Shown in pieces: positions 1 to 6,138 of a DNA stretch of 7,871 nucleotides. The notes under the pieces are model-generated. The model saw nothing but the letters and a program-made list of their open reading frames with translations. It ran no database searches and was not told where the DNA came from. Where the stretch lies: the NCBI GenBank assembly GCA_021780275.1, contig JAJXZC010000484.1, positions 1-7,871 of the forward strand. Direction: 5' to 3'. Numbering within the stretch: position 1 is the stretch's first letter; every line of letters starts with the position of its first letter. The DNA comes from Pseudomonadota bacterium. Lineage in GTDB: Bacteria; Pseudomonadota; Alphaproteobacteria; Parvibaculales; Parvibaculaceae. A program made the translations under genes and the position numbers.

Positions 1-1
1 C

Positions 2-211
2 CTCGGTAGACTGATGTCATTTGTTGCGAGCGAAGCCGGCGTCTCGACAGGGGCGCTTACGGTAATCTCCACTCATGCCGAAATTGATAAGCCAGGCAAA
101 TCGCCGCGTTCAGATATCGACGCGATGATCGCCAAGTTCGATCAAGCTGGGACAAGTCCGGTCGTAATGGGAGCGCCGGCGAGCGGCAGTTCAATGGTCT
201 CCGCCTCGTAA
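2..211 (+). CDS. C-terminal fragment of a thymidylate-synthase-like protein (5' end outside window)
   Basis: The frame is open to the left edge and reads L-G-R-L-M-S-F-V-A-S-E-A-G-V, then GALTVISTHAEID, ending at TAA 209-211. A helix of the type xLMxxxAxExGVxxG followed by L-T-V-I-S-x-H-A-x-I/Y resembles the C-terminal helix-strand of thymidylate synthase and dUMP/dCMP hydroxymethylase enzymes, where the motif is usually SAHIY. These enzymes methylate or hydroxymethylate the pyrimidine ring using methylene-tetrahydrofolate. The catalytic cysteine region lies outside the window. The last 70 bases overlap the 3' end of the convergent glycosylase gene. The next gene tract (UDG-like, MazG-like) also concerns pyrimidine nucleotides, which supports the call. 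The match is from memory of a short motif; a chance open frame antisense to the glycosylase tail is the main alternative. Confidence 0.5.
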   Translation, partial: LGRLMSFVASEAGVSTGALTVISTHAEIDKPGKSPRSDIDAMIAKFDQAGTSPVVMGAPASGSSMVSAS

Positions 212-855
212 CGGCCGCCACGAGCGACGCCATATATTTCATTGACGCCCGCAATGAATTCGGCTTGTCCGCCGTAACTTGGATGCCGGACTAAATGAAT
301 CGGAATATCGATCCCGGCGAGCGCCATTCCCGCGTCACGGCCGATCGCGACGATCCGTCGAGGCCGCATCATCGCGATCAGCGCAGTGAGGAGCGGCCAC
401 GTAGCTTCCCTTTCGGCACGCGTGTGACAGCGGTTTGAGAACATATCTCCTGGTTCGTGAGGATGTAAGGGGAAGATATTCCAAAGGATCGCCGGCTCGC
501 CAATTCGGGCTAAGACGCTCCAAACGATTGCTGCCGTGCGTTCGGCGACGATTGGGCCTCGTGTGGCGCGATCAAATGCGACCCCGCCGAGAAGGGCGCC
601 TGCCTTATCGAGGTGAATCTCATCTGTAAGAGGGATGCCGGTCCGACGTCCGCCGCGATAACCAAGGTCGCGGGCGATCCAGATCGTATCTATGTGCGCT
701 TCGAGCGCCGCCTCAAAAAAGCGCTCCAGGTTACGCCTGCGCAAATGCGCTGCATCCGCACTGTCATGAACAGGACAGCGGTCGTCATACGGATTGAAGA
801 CCGACGGGAAATGCATCTTTGAAAGAGCAGCAGTGAAGGATTTCGGTGTTTTCAA
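142..855 (-). CDS. uracil-DNA glycosylase superfamily protein
   Basis: This 237-residue protein has the layout of the family-4-like uracil-DNA glycosylases: an N-terminal FNPYDDRCPVHD segment (20-31), a first active-site loop IARDLGYRGGRRTG (about 60-73), a WNIFPLHPHEPGD loop (125-137) with NRCHTRAE after it, and a C-terminal VRHPSYGGQ loop (189-197) that matches the DNA-intercalation motif. Such enzymes remove uracil or a related base from DNA. The first loop usually reads G-E-A-P-G-Y-x-G; here the acidic position reads R-D-L, so substrate or activity may differ. I chose TTG at 855-853 because it overlaps the MazG stop as TTGA, with GAGAAA upstream and the conserved domain soon after. An in-frame ATG at 816 would cut 13 residues. 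A longer frame reaching 984 would lie inside the MazG gene and is not credible. Translation is probably coupled to MazG. Confidence 0.85.
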   Translation of the reverse strand: MKTPKSFTAALSKMHFPSVFNPYDDRCPVHDSADAAHLRRRNLERFFEAALEAHIDTIWIARDLGYRGGRRTGIPLTDEIHLDKAGALLGGVAFDRATRGPIVAERTAAIVWSVLARIGEPAILWNIFPLHPHEPGDMFSNRCHTRAEREATWPLLTALIAMMRPRRIVAIGRDAGMALAGIDIPIHLVRHPSYGGQAEFIAGVNEIYGVARGGRYEAETIELPLAGAPITTGLVPA

Positions 856-2027
856 GTTAATTTCTCTATATCCAGACGGTGGTTCGTCATGTCGATGTGA
901 AGGCGCCCGCGGCGGTGCTGTTGCAAGAAGCGGAAGGCCGCATAACCTTGCAAGATTGCTTCCTCCCATATCCAAAGAGCGCACTCTTCCGCTTCATAGC
1001 CCGCCACAAATTGCCGCACGGATTTCAGCAGATCGAACGGTAAGTTGCCGTGCGTCATGTTAGCGAAAAAGCCAAGCTCAACCGCCTGACCAAATATCCA
1101 AGTCGTGACGCCTTCTTCGATCAATGCCGCACGCGCGCCATCTTGCGCTTCATCAATTTTGGGATCGCTTTTGCGTTTCAGACGAAACAATGAACGCATA
1201 ACCGGAGACCAGCCCAAGACTGCGATGTATGCGAAGTGAAACACGTCATGAAACCGATAGTCATCGGCTGTCATCGCATTGTCCGTCAATCGGTCACCGA
1301 TATTGATTTCATTGCAACGCAAGAAAACATAAGTCTGTCCGCGGACTTTGCGCTCAAAAATATCGACATAAAGTTCGCGAGGAAGTTGCTCCGCAGGTTC
1401 GGCCGTCGAGTCAAACGGCGCGGGGTAAACGCGTTCTTGGGGCCACCGATCAAAAGTTTTGGCGAGATTTTTTACAGCCGCCGCCTCGAGCGTTACGCCG
1501 GTTTCGTTTGCGGCCTGAACAAGTGCGCGCATGACGGCGATCAATCGCCCGGTCAACGCCGCTCGATTGTCAGTTAGACGCCCCGCTTGCTGATCGACCA
1601 CCAGTAGGCCAACTTCGCCCGCGAGCTGGAGTAGTGTTTTTTCGAACGCTTGGCTTGGCTCTTGTGACCGCTGCATGATCGCAGGCTGCAAGTGTGAAAA
1701 CGATAGCCCTGCATTGCCGACGTTTTCGCCGTCCGCATCGTTGCGACCGACGTAGGCTGCGATGTCGCTCAGAGACAGATTGCCTCTAGCTGCCAGGACA
1801 GTCAGATACCAAAGAACGTCCCCCAGCTCCTCAACGACGGCAGCGGCATATCCAATGTATGATGTCCGATCGCGTTGCTTTTTTTTGACTTCGCTCAGGA
1901 GACTTCCGGTTTCTCCAAAAAGGCCCAAAAGCGGAAAAATCAACGACCCGCCATCACTGCGCTGATCCGTTTTCAGTGCTTGTTTGGCGTAAGCATCGAT
2001 GGTGAGCGGCGAGAACTGGTCGGTCAC
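852..2027 (-). CDS. MazG-like nucleoside triphosphate pyrophosphohydrolase with C-terminal extension
   Basis: This 391-residue protein starts with an all-alpha NTP pyrophosphatase (MazG) domain. Residues 33-50 carry GLFGETGSLLSEVKKK (E39, E46), and residues 66-74 carry EELGDVLWY (E67, D70); these are the Mg-binding acidic sets that hydrolyse (d)NTP to (d)NMP and pyrophosphate. Residues about 113-200 look like a second, degenerate MazG repeat: LAGEVGLLV, then an Ala-rich helix, then KNLAKTFDRWP, lacking the EExxD set. Residues about 215-380 form another helical domain with RFHDVFHFAY (H260, H264) and an EEG...E-rich segment; I relate it to the C-terminal domain of MazG proteins found near DNA-base modification genes, from memory. 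The start is GTG at 2027, preceded by AAGGGCGAGG and overlapping the upstream stop as GTGA. It is the centre of a coupled tract with the glycosylase. A housekeeping MazG would lack this third domain. Confidence 0.9.
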   Translation of the reverse strand: MTDQFSPLTIDAYAKQALKTDQRSDGGSLIFPLLGLFGETGSLLSEVKKKQRDRTSYIGYAAAVVEELGDVLWYLTVLAARGNLSLSDIAAYVGRNDADGENVGNAGLSFSHLQPAIMQRSQEPSQAFEKTLLQLAGEVGLLVVDQQAGRLTDNRAALTGRLIAVMRALVQAANETGVTLEAAAVKNLAKTFDRWPQERVYPAPFDSTAEPAEQLPRELYVDIFERKVRGQTYVFLRCNEINIGDRLTDNAMTADDYRFHDVFHFAYIAVLGWSPVMRSLFRLKRKSDPKIDEAQDGARAALIEEGVTTWIFGQAVELGFFANMTHGNLPFDLLKSVRQFVAGYEAEECALWIWEEAILQGYAAFRFLQQHRRGRLHIDMTNHRLDIEKLT

Positions 2028-2260
2028 AACAGCCTCGCCCTTCGAAGGGTCGATGTGGAGTCCGCGGAACGTGGATCTGAACGTCCGAGGTTCGCGTAGG
2101 CAAGGCGAGTAGCGTCCCGGTGCTGCGCCTTGTCCGTGAACCGTTCAAGGACTTGCCGGAGTTCAGCGACGGCGGGCTGAGCTGTAACGCAAGCGCATCG
2201 CTCTTGCTCGCCTAATGCGAATATTTTACCTAACGCATTGAATTTTATTGAATAAGCCAT
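2024..2260 (-). CDS. small hypothetical protein upstream of mazG-like gene
   Basis: This 78-residue frame starts at ATG 2260 and ends in TGA overlapping the GTG start of the MazG-like gene (GTGA). That is the same kind of overlap as between MazG and the glycosylase, and the main argument that it is real. The middle (QPAVAELRQVLERFTDKAQHRD) reads like an amphipathic helix; the last 20 residues are Ser/Arg-rich and not obviously folded. No transmembrane segment or known motif is visible. A GGCAAGG lies about 9 bases before the ATG. The first 20 codons are more AT-rich than neighbouring genes. It may be only a translational-coupling leader or a chance frame; I do not recognise it. Confidence 0.45.
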   Translation of the reverse strand: MAYSIKFNALGKIFALGEQERCACVTAQPAVAELRQVLERFTDKAQHRDATRLAYANLGRSDPRSADSTSTLRRARLL

Positions 2261-2296
2261 ATCAAGAGCCTTGCCAACCCCACGAAATTCGGGGCG

Positions 2297-2345
2297 AAAA
2301 CCACGAATGGCGCTTATCCATTCCTATACAAGAAAATGGTTAACA
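2297..2345 (-). promoter_or_regulatory. possible promoter/operator of the MazG-UDG operon
   Basis: On the minus strand a TTGTATAGG element (extended -10-like) is followed directly by the dyad GAATGG-7 nt-CCATTC (2305-2323), within the leader before the 78-codon frame. No good -35 is visible at proper spacing (TGGCTT is the best candidate, 16 nt away). The dyad just after a -10-like box would suit an operator. The evidence is weak. Confidence 0.25.
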
Positions 2346-2404
2346 AGCCAGCGTCGACGCATGCCACTTTAGAAGCCAAGCGCCGCAGCACAAGCTCGTT
2401 GCCT

Positions 2405-2492
2405 GAGGCGCGCCCCTGCCGGCCTCATCGCCCTCCTGGGGCGTTTCCTCTCTAGACCGGGCCGATGGCGTCGCGGCCGACGGTCTTTTTTT
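2405..2492 (+). ncRNA. degenerate copy of the structured sRNA (suhB/mmgR-like)
   Basis: This is about 80% identical to the RNA at 5731-5821. It keeps hairpin 1 (GAGGC 2405-2409 with GCCTC 2422-2426), hairpin 2 (CGCCC 2429-2433 with GGGCG 2439-2443), the pyrimidine stretch TTTCCTCTC (2444-2452) and an intrinsic terminator. The upstream bases do not match the other copy, and no -10 box is visible, so it may be silent or read from elsewhere. The anti-Shine-Dalgarno-like CCTCCC has become CCTCTC. Confidence 0.5.
2454..2492 (+). terminator. intrinsic terminator of sRNA copy 1
   Basis: AGACCG (2454-2459) pairs with CGGTCT (2481-2486), and GGCCG (2460-2464) with CGGCC (2474-2478). This gives an 11-bp stem with a two-base bulge, followed by seven T (2486-2492). 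The T run exists only in the plus-strand sense. Confidence 0.7.
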
Positions 2493-2916
2493 GGGCCTTC
2501 CTGCCCACAAGATCCACCAGGCGCGATAGTCACGACGCCCGGTCAACTCCCGCTGACCGAGTTCGGCGAGGAGGTTCTGCCCCGCCCGCGCAGCCCCCAG
2601 CTCCTGCACAATCAGCTCCGCGGTGACGATCGGCCGGGCCAAGGCCAAATCCAGCGCCTGCGGCAGACGCGAATACCCCATCTTTTGGCACAGCTTCCCC
2701 TCCCGCGCCGCACGAGCGAGGCCCCAGCGGTCATGATCATTTTCGCCCTGCTCCGCGGCAGCGATCGTCGCTAGCCAGCCGAGAACTGCGACAGAGGGTC
2801 GTCTTGTCTCCAGCGCCGCTCGCGAGTCCAAGGGCACCTCAGGTAGCCAAATGTGAGCGACGGCCGGCGGACCGTGATAGCCTGATCGCTAGTCGCCACG
2901 ATTTTGGTTTGCTCGG

Positions 2917-5112
2917 TTGAAACCCTCCCTCGACGCAACGCCACCCAAAGACACGCTCGTCGGCTTGGTCGAGCGGGTGACGTTCCACAATGAGGACAGC
3001 GGTTTCGCCGTCCTGAAAGTGAAGGCGCGGGGGCAGCGCGACCTTGTACCGGTCGTCGGCCACGCCGCGTCGATTTCGGCGGGCGAATTCATCCACGCCG
3101 TCGGGGTCTGGATCACCGACCGAACCCACGGGCTGCAATTCAAGGCGGATTTCCTCAAGACCACGCCGCCGACAACGGCCGAGGGGATTGAGAAATACCT
3201 CGGCTCCGGCATGGTGCGCGGCATCGGCCCGAAGCTCGCGGAGAGGATCGTCGCTGTATTCGGCGCGGCGACGTTCGAAATCATCGAGGCAAACCCCGAA
3301 AAGCTGAGGGATGTCTCGGGCATAGGCGAGTTCCGCGCCGGAAAAATCGCCGCCGGCTGGGCCGAGCAAAAGGCCGTCCGCGACATCATGGTCTTCCTAC
3401 ACTCCAACGGAGTCGGCACGTCGCGGGCGGTCCGGATCTTCAAGACTTATGGACACGACGCAATCCAAATCATGACCGAGGATCCTTATCGGCTGGCGCG
3501 CGACATCCGCGGCATCGGGTTTCGCACCGCCGACGCCATCGCCATGAAACTCGGCATGACGCGGGAAGCGCCGCAAAGGGTGCGCGCTGGCGTCTCCTTC
3601 GCATTGCAGGAAGCGACCGACGAGGGCCACTGCGGTCTGCCCGCGGAGGAACTCCTCAAGCTGGCGACGACGCTGCTCGAAGTCGACGCCGGCGTCGTCG
3701 ACGCTGCCCTGGCCCATGAGATTGCCGGCGGCGAGGTCGTGGCGGACACGATCGAGGGGCGATCCTGCGTCTTCCTGCGGGGGCTGTATCTCGCCGAGCG
3801 CGGCATCGCCGAACGCCTGCTCGCGTTGGGGCGGGGCGACCCGCCATGGCCGGCGATAGACGCTGACAAGGCTGTTCCATGGGTCGAGAAAAAGACCGGC
3901 AAGACGTTGGCGGCGTCGCAGCGCGCCGCAGTCGCGATGGTCCTCCGGTCAAAGACGGCCGTGGTCACCGGCGGCCCCGGCGTCGGCAAAACGACGCTGC
4001 TCGACGCCATCCTGCGCATCGTCCTTGCCAAGGGCACGAAGACCCTGCTCGCGGCGCCGACCGGCCGCGCCGCCAAGCGAATGTCCGAGCAGACCGGCAT
4101 CGAAGCCAAGACCATCCACCGGTTGCTCGAAACCGATCCCAAGACTGGCGGGTTCAAACGCAACGCCGAGAACCAGCTTGATTGCGATCTTCTCGTCGTC
4201 GACGAGACCAGCATGCTCGACACCTCGCTGATGTTCGCCCTGGTGAAGGCCATTCCCTCGAAGGCGGCCTTGCTGTTGGTCGGCGACGTCGACCAGCTTC
4301 CCTCGGTCGGTCCCGGACAGGTTCTTGCCGACGTTATCAATTCCGGCGCCGTCGCGGTCGCGCGGCTGACCGAGGTGTTCCGGCAAGCCGCCGAAAGCCG
4401 GATCGTCGTCAATGCGCATCGCATCAATCGCGGCGAGATGCCGGAATGGACCAAACCGGGCGAAGACTCCGACTTCTTCTTCGTCGAGGCGGTTGATCCT
4501 GGGGATGGCGCCGCGAAAGTCGTCGAGATCGTCCGCGACAGAATTCCTCGACGCTTCGGCCTCGATCCGGTCCGCGACGTTCAGGTGCTGTGCCCGATGC
4601 AGCGCGGAGCCCTTGGCGCGCGGGCGCTTAACGCCGATCTCCAGAACGCCCTCAATCCGAACATGGGCGAGAAAATCGAGCGTTTTGGCTCGGCCTTCGC
4701 TCCCGGCGACAAGGTCATGCAGACCGAAAACGATTACGACCGCGAGGTCTTCAACGGCGATCTTGGTCGGGTCAGGCGCATCGACCAGACCGATGGCGTT
4801 TTGATCGCCGACTTCGACGGGCGCGAGGTCGAATATCCGTTCGGCGAACTCGACGCGCTCGTTCCCGCCTACGCGACGACGATTCACAAGTCGCAAGGGT
4901 CGGAATATCCCGCCGTGGTGATCACGCTGGCGAAACAGCACTACACAATGCTCGCCAGGAACCTGGTCTATACGGCCGTCACCCGCGGCAAGCGCCTCGT
5001 CGTCATCGTCGGACAGCGCAAGGCGCTCGCCATCGCTGTCCGCAGCCATGGGTCGCGAAGACGTTGGACGAAACTGCGCGAATGGCTGACCGGGAACGGG
5101 ACGGCGGCATGA
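2917..5112 (+). CDS. recD2: RecD2-type ATP-dependent DNA helicase
   Basis: This 731-residue protein is a full-length SF1B 5'-3' helicase of the RecD2/RecD-like family, which acts on DNA without RecBC. The order is: an N-terminal OB-like domain (about 12-80, GLVERVTFHNEDSGFAVLKV), tandem helix-hairpin-helix motifs (about 99-205: VRGIGPKLA, VSGIGEFRA, SNGVGTSRA, IRGIGFRTA), Walker A GGPGVGKT (352-359), motif Ia APTGRAAKRM, Walker B VVDETSM (427-433), motif III LVGDVDQLPSVGPG (454-467), motif IV LTEVFRQ (484-490), and motifs V/VI TIHKSQGSEY (655-664) and YTAVTRGKRL (685-694). All catalytic residues are present. The start is TTG at 2917, the first possible after an in-frame TAG at 2890; no good ribosome-binding site is seen, so the native 5' end may have been replaced near the adjacent remnant. 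The stop overlaps an ATG (ATGA) whose frame ends after 12 codons. Likely role: repair or processing of element DNA. Confidence 0.95.
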   Translation: MKPSLDATPPKDTLVGLVERVTFHNEDSGFAVLKVKARGQRDLVPVVGHAASISAGEFIHAVGVWITDRTHGLQFKADFLKTTPPTTAEGIEKYLGSGMVRGIGPKLAERIVAVFGAATFEIIEANPEKLRDVSGIGEFRAGKIAAGWAEQKAVRDIMVFLHSNGVGTSRAVRIFKTYGHDAIQIMTEDPYRLARDIRGIGFRTADAIAMKLGMTREAPQRVRAGVSFALQEATDEGHCGLPAEELLKLATTLLEVDAGVVDAALAHEIAGGEVVADTIEGRSCVFLRGLYLAERGIAERLLALGRGDPPWPAIDADKAVPWVEKKTGKTLAASQRAAVAMVLRSKTAVVTGGPGVGKTTLLDAILRIVLAKGTKTLLAAPTGRAAKRMSEQTGIEAKTIHRLLETDPKTGGFKRNAENQLDCDLLVVDETSMLDTSLMFALVKAIPSKAALLLVGDVDQLPSVGPGQVLADVINSGAVAVARLTEVFRQAAESRIVVNAHRINRGEMPEWTKPGEDSDFFFVEAVDPGDGAAKVVEIVRDRIPRRFGLDPVRDVQVLCPMQRGALGARALNADLQNALNPNMGEKIERFGSAFAPGDKVMQTENDYDREVFNGDLGRVRRIDQTDGVLIADFDGREVEYPFGELDALVPAYATTIHKSQGSEYPAVVITLAKQHYTMLARNLVYTAVTRGKRLVVIVGQRKALAIAVRSHGSRRRWTKLREWLTGNGTAA

Positions 5113-5212
5113 TCGACGTCGGACGCTTGCATTCGAACAGCAGATGAAAACGACCCGCTACTAGATTCAGCGCCAAAACTGAGGTTTGCGAAAAATGTCT
5201 CCAATAGAAACC

Positions 5213-5234
5213 AACTGCCTGCGCGATCGCAGTT
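5213..5234. terminator. possible terminator hairpin between convergent helicase and WGR genes
   Basis: AACTGC (5213-5218) pairs with GCAGTT (5229-5234), with an alternative inner stem CTGCG/CGCAG. It sits at the WGR stop codon, between two convergent genes. There is only a poor T run (GGTTTCTATT on the minus strand), so this is tentative. Confidence 0.25.
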
Positions 5235-5451
5235 ACACGACTGTTTGATAGCCGCGCCGACGCTTCGCTGCGATCAGACGCTTGACGCAATCGAAGGCGT
5301 CGTCGGCGTTGTGGCAAAGCTCCAATCGGATTCGGCCCTGACAGCCGATACGACCCCAGCGGCGCACGACCGCCCAGGTCCCAAATAGCGAGGGTTCAAG
5401 CGAGACTTCGTAGAACCGCGCCATGTTCCGCGTCGGGTCGATCCGGCGCAT
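5233..5451 (-). CDS. WGR domain protein
   Basis: The 72-residue product is nearly all WGR domain: MARFYEVSLEPSLFG, then W-A-V-V-R-R-WGRIG (32-36) and a C-terminal KRLIAAKRRRGY. WGR domains bind nucleic acid and occur in poly-ADP-ribose polymerases and in many stand-alone bacterial proteins of this size; the Lys/Arg-rich end fits that. I chose ATG at 5451 because GGAAG lies 8 bases before it; ATG at 5505 or TTG at 5520 would add 18 or 23 residues without a ribosome-binding site. It converges on the RecD2 gene. Small WGR proteins are frequent on alphaproteobacterial plasmids, so a role in element DNA handling is plausible but inferred. Confidence 0.85.
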   Translation of the reverse strand: MRRIDPTRNMARFYEVSLEPSLFGTWAVVRRWGRIGCQGRIRLELCHNADDAFDCVKRLIAAKRRRGYQTVV

Positions 5452-5673
5452 GTGCGCGGCTTCCGAGAATTTGCGCGTGACGATCTTCAAGTCAGCTGGG
5501 GACATGTCGAAGAGTCGCAAAGCGCCAACTCCCCGTCCAATTGGAAATTTGAATCAAAGCGCGTCCATTGATTCACGTGCCCGATCAACGCTCCCCAGAG
5601 TTCTGTCCCGATTTCTGAATCGCCTTCAATCGAACAGGCGGTTGGCCGGCGGTTCGGCGAAGTCGGTCGTCAA

Positions 5674-5731
5674 ATGCTGCGCTGCAATATATCCTTTGAT
5701 TAATTGTGCAGTGCAGCATAATTTAGATGTG
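5674..5731 (+). promoter_or_regulatory. promoter with overlapping dyads, driving the sRNA
   Basis: A sigma-70-like promoter is visible: TTGATT (5696-5701), 17-bp spacer, TAATTT (5719-5724), placing the start near 5731, where the sRNA begins. It is wrapped in symmetry: ATGCTGCGCTGCA (5674-5686) is the inverted match (12/13) of TGCAGTGCAGCAT (5707-5719), and ATTGTGC (5703-5709) with GCATAAT (5716-5722) forms a second dyad covering spacer and -10. This arrangement fits a repressor or looping operator. The regulator is unknown; the nearby HTH protein is a candidate. Confidence 0.55.
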
Positions 5732-5821
5732 TGAGGCGCAGCCCTGCCGGCCTCATCGCCCTCGTTGGGCGTTTCCTCCCTAGACTTGGGCCGTTGGCGT
5801 CACAGCCGACGGTCTTTTTTT
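5731..5821 (+). ncRNA. structured small RNA, suhB/mmgR (cuckoo)-like
   Basis: This is a predicted RNA of about 91 nt with promoter and terminator. Hairpin 1 pairs GAGGC (5733-5737) with GCCTC (5750-5754). Hairpin 2 pairs CGCCC (5757-5761) with GGGCG (5767-5771). The unpaired TTTCCTCCCTAGACTT (5772-5787) looks like an anti-Shine-Dalgarno stretch. Hairpin 3 is the terminator. Against the copy at 2405-2492, changes fall mainly in loops and linkers while the arms of hairpins 1 and 2 stay identical, as expected for a functional RNA. The UUUCCUCCC stretch followed by a GGGCC-type terminator resembles the suhB/mmgR sRNAs of alphaproteobacteria, as far as I remember them. It ends 14 nt before the convergent DUF1612 stop codon. 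GCGTTTCCT (5769-5777) could pair with the start region of that gene. Confidence 0.65.
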
Positions 5822-6138
5822 ATCCCGCCCCCCGCTCACAAAATCCCCCAGGCGCGATAGCGCCGCCGCCCGGTGAGTTCGCGCAGACCGAGTTCCGCGA
5901 TGAGGTTCTGCCCCGCCCGCGCCGACACCTTGAGCTCCTGCGCCAGCAGCTCCGCGGTGACGATCGGCCGGGCCAGCGCCAAATCCAACGCCTGTGGCAG
6001 ATGCGAATTCCCCCGCCTGCCCTGCAACTTCCCCTCACGCGAAGCCCGCGCGAGCAGCCAGCGGTCATGATCCTTCTGGCCCTGTTCGGCGGCGGCCAAA
6101 ACCGCCGCCAGCCAGAACAGGATTTTGGCGACCGGATC
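5732..6138. repeat. direct repeat, right copy (sRNA + DUF1612 3' end)
   Basis: This matches 2404-2797 in the same orientation. The two copies enclose the RecD2 and WGR genes. The right boundary, near codon 274 of the DUF1612 gene, is approximate. Confidence 0.75.
5789..5821 (+). terminator. intrinsic terminator of the sRNA
   Basis: GGCCGTTGGC (5789-5798) pairs with GCCGACGGTC (5805-5814), 10 bp with two G-T wobbles around a GTCACA loop, followed by seven T (5815-5821). It is functional-looking only on the plus strand. Confidence 0.8.

Larger units (their letters stand above)
2404..2797. repeat. direct repeat, left copy (sRNA + DUF1612 3' end)
   Basis: About 0.4 kb matches 5732-6138 in the same orientation and covers the sRNA and the last third of the DUF1612 gene. 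The left edge of similarity falls at the presumed transcription start of the RNA. The right edge fades within the coding region and is approximate. Confidence 0.75.
2340..2837 (-). pseudogene. truncated DUF1612/HTH_13 gene remnant with lost stop codon
   Basis: Residues about 16-110 of this frame align with the last 95 residues of the intact DUF1612 protein at 5836-6957: shared AAAEQG, DHDRW, REGKL, LPQALDLALARPIVTAEL, ARAGQNL, AELG, RELTGRR and YRAW. The first two thirds of the gene are missing, and the frame opens with a GTG after an in-frame TAG upstream. In the HTH-like segment one codon is deleted (QELG-AARAG against QELKVSARAG). The original stop has become TGG (2505-2507), so the frame runs on through the antisense of the sRNA to a TAA at 2340, adding about 55 unrelated residues. 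This is best read as a decaying partial duplicate. It could still give a short DNA-binding fragment, but no ribosome-binding site supports that. Confidence 0.75.

Noticed and set aside
856..984. N-terminal extension of the glycosylase to an upstream start at 984
   Set aside because: It would lie wholly inside the MazG-like coding sequence in another frame, and the residues show no family similarity; the TTGA overlap start is better.
3486..4454. 322-codon minus-strand frame
   Set aside because: Antisense shadow of the RecD2 gene, Ser/Arg/Ala-rich with no motif.
3949..5049. 366-codon minus-strand frame
   Set aside because: It is antisense to the helicase core, with composition mirroring its codons; a shadow frame.
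5110..5148. 12-codon frame overlapping the RecD2 stop by ATGA
   Set aside because: Too short to be a gene; noted only as a possible cut-off partner.
5113..5232. Possible insertion-sequence end between RecD2 and WGR genes
   Set aside because: No terminal inverted repeat, target duplication or transposase fragment could be found.
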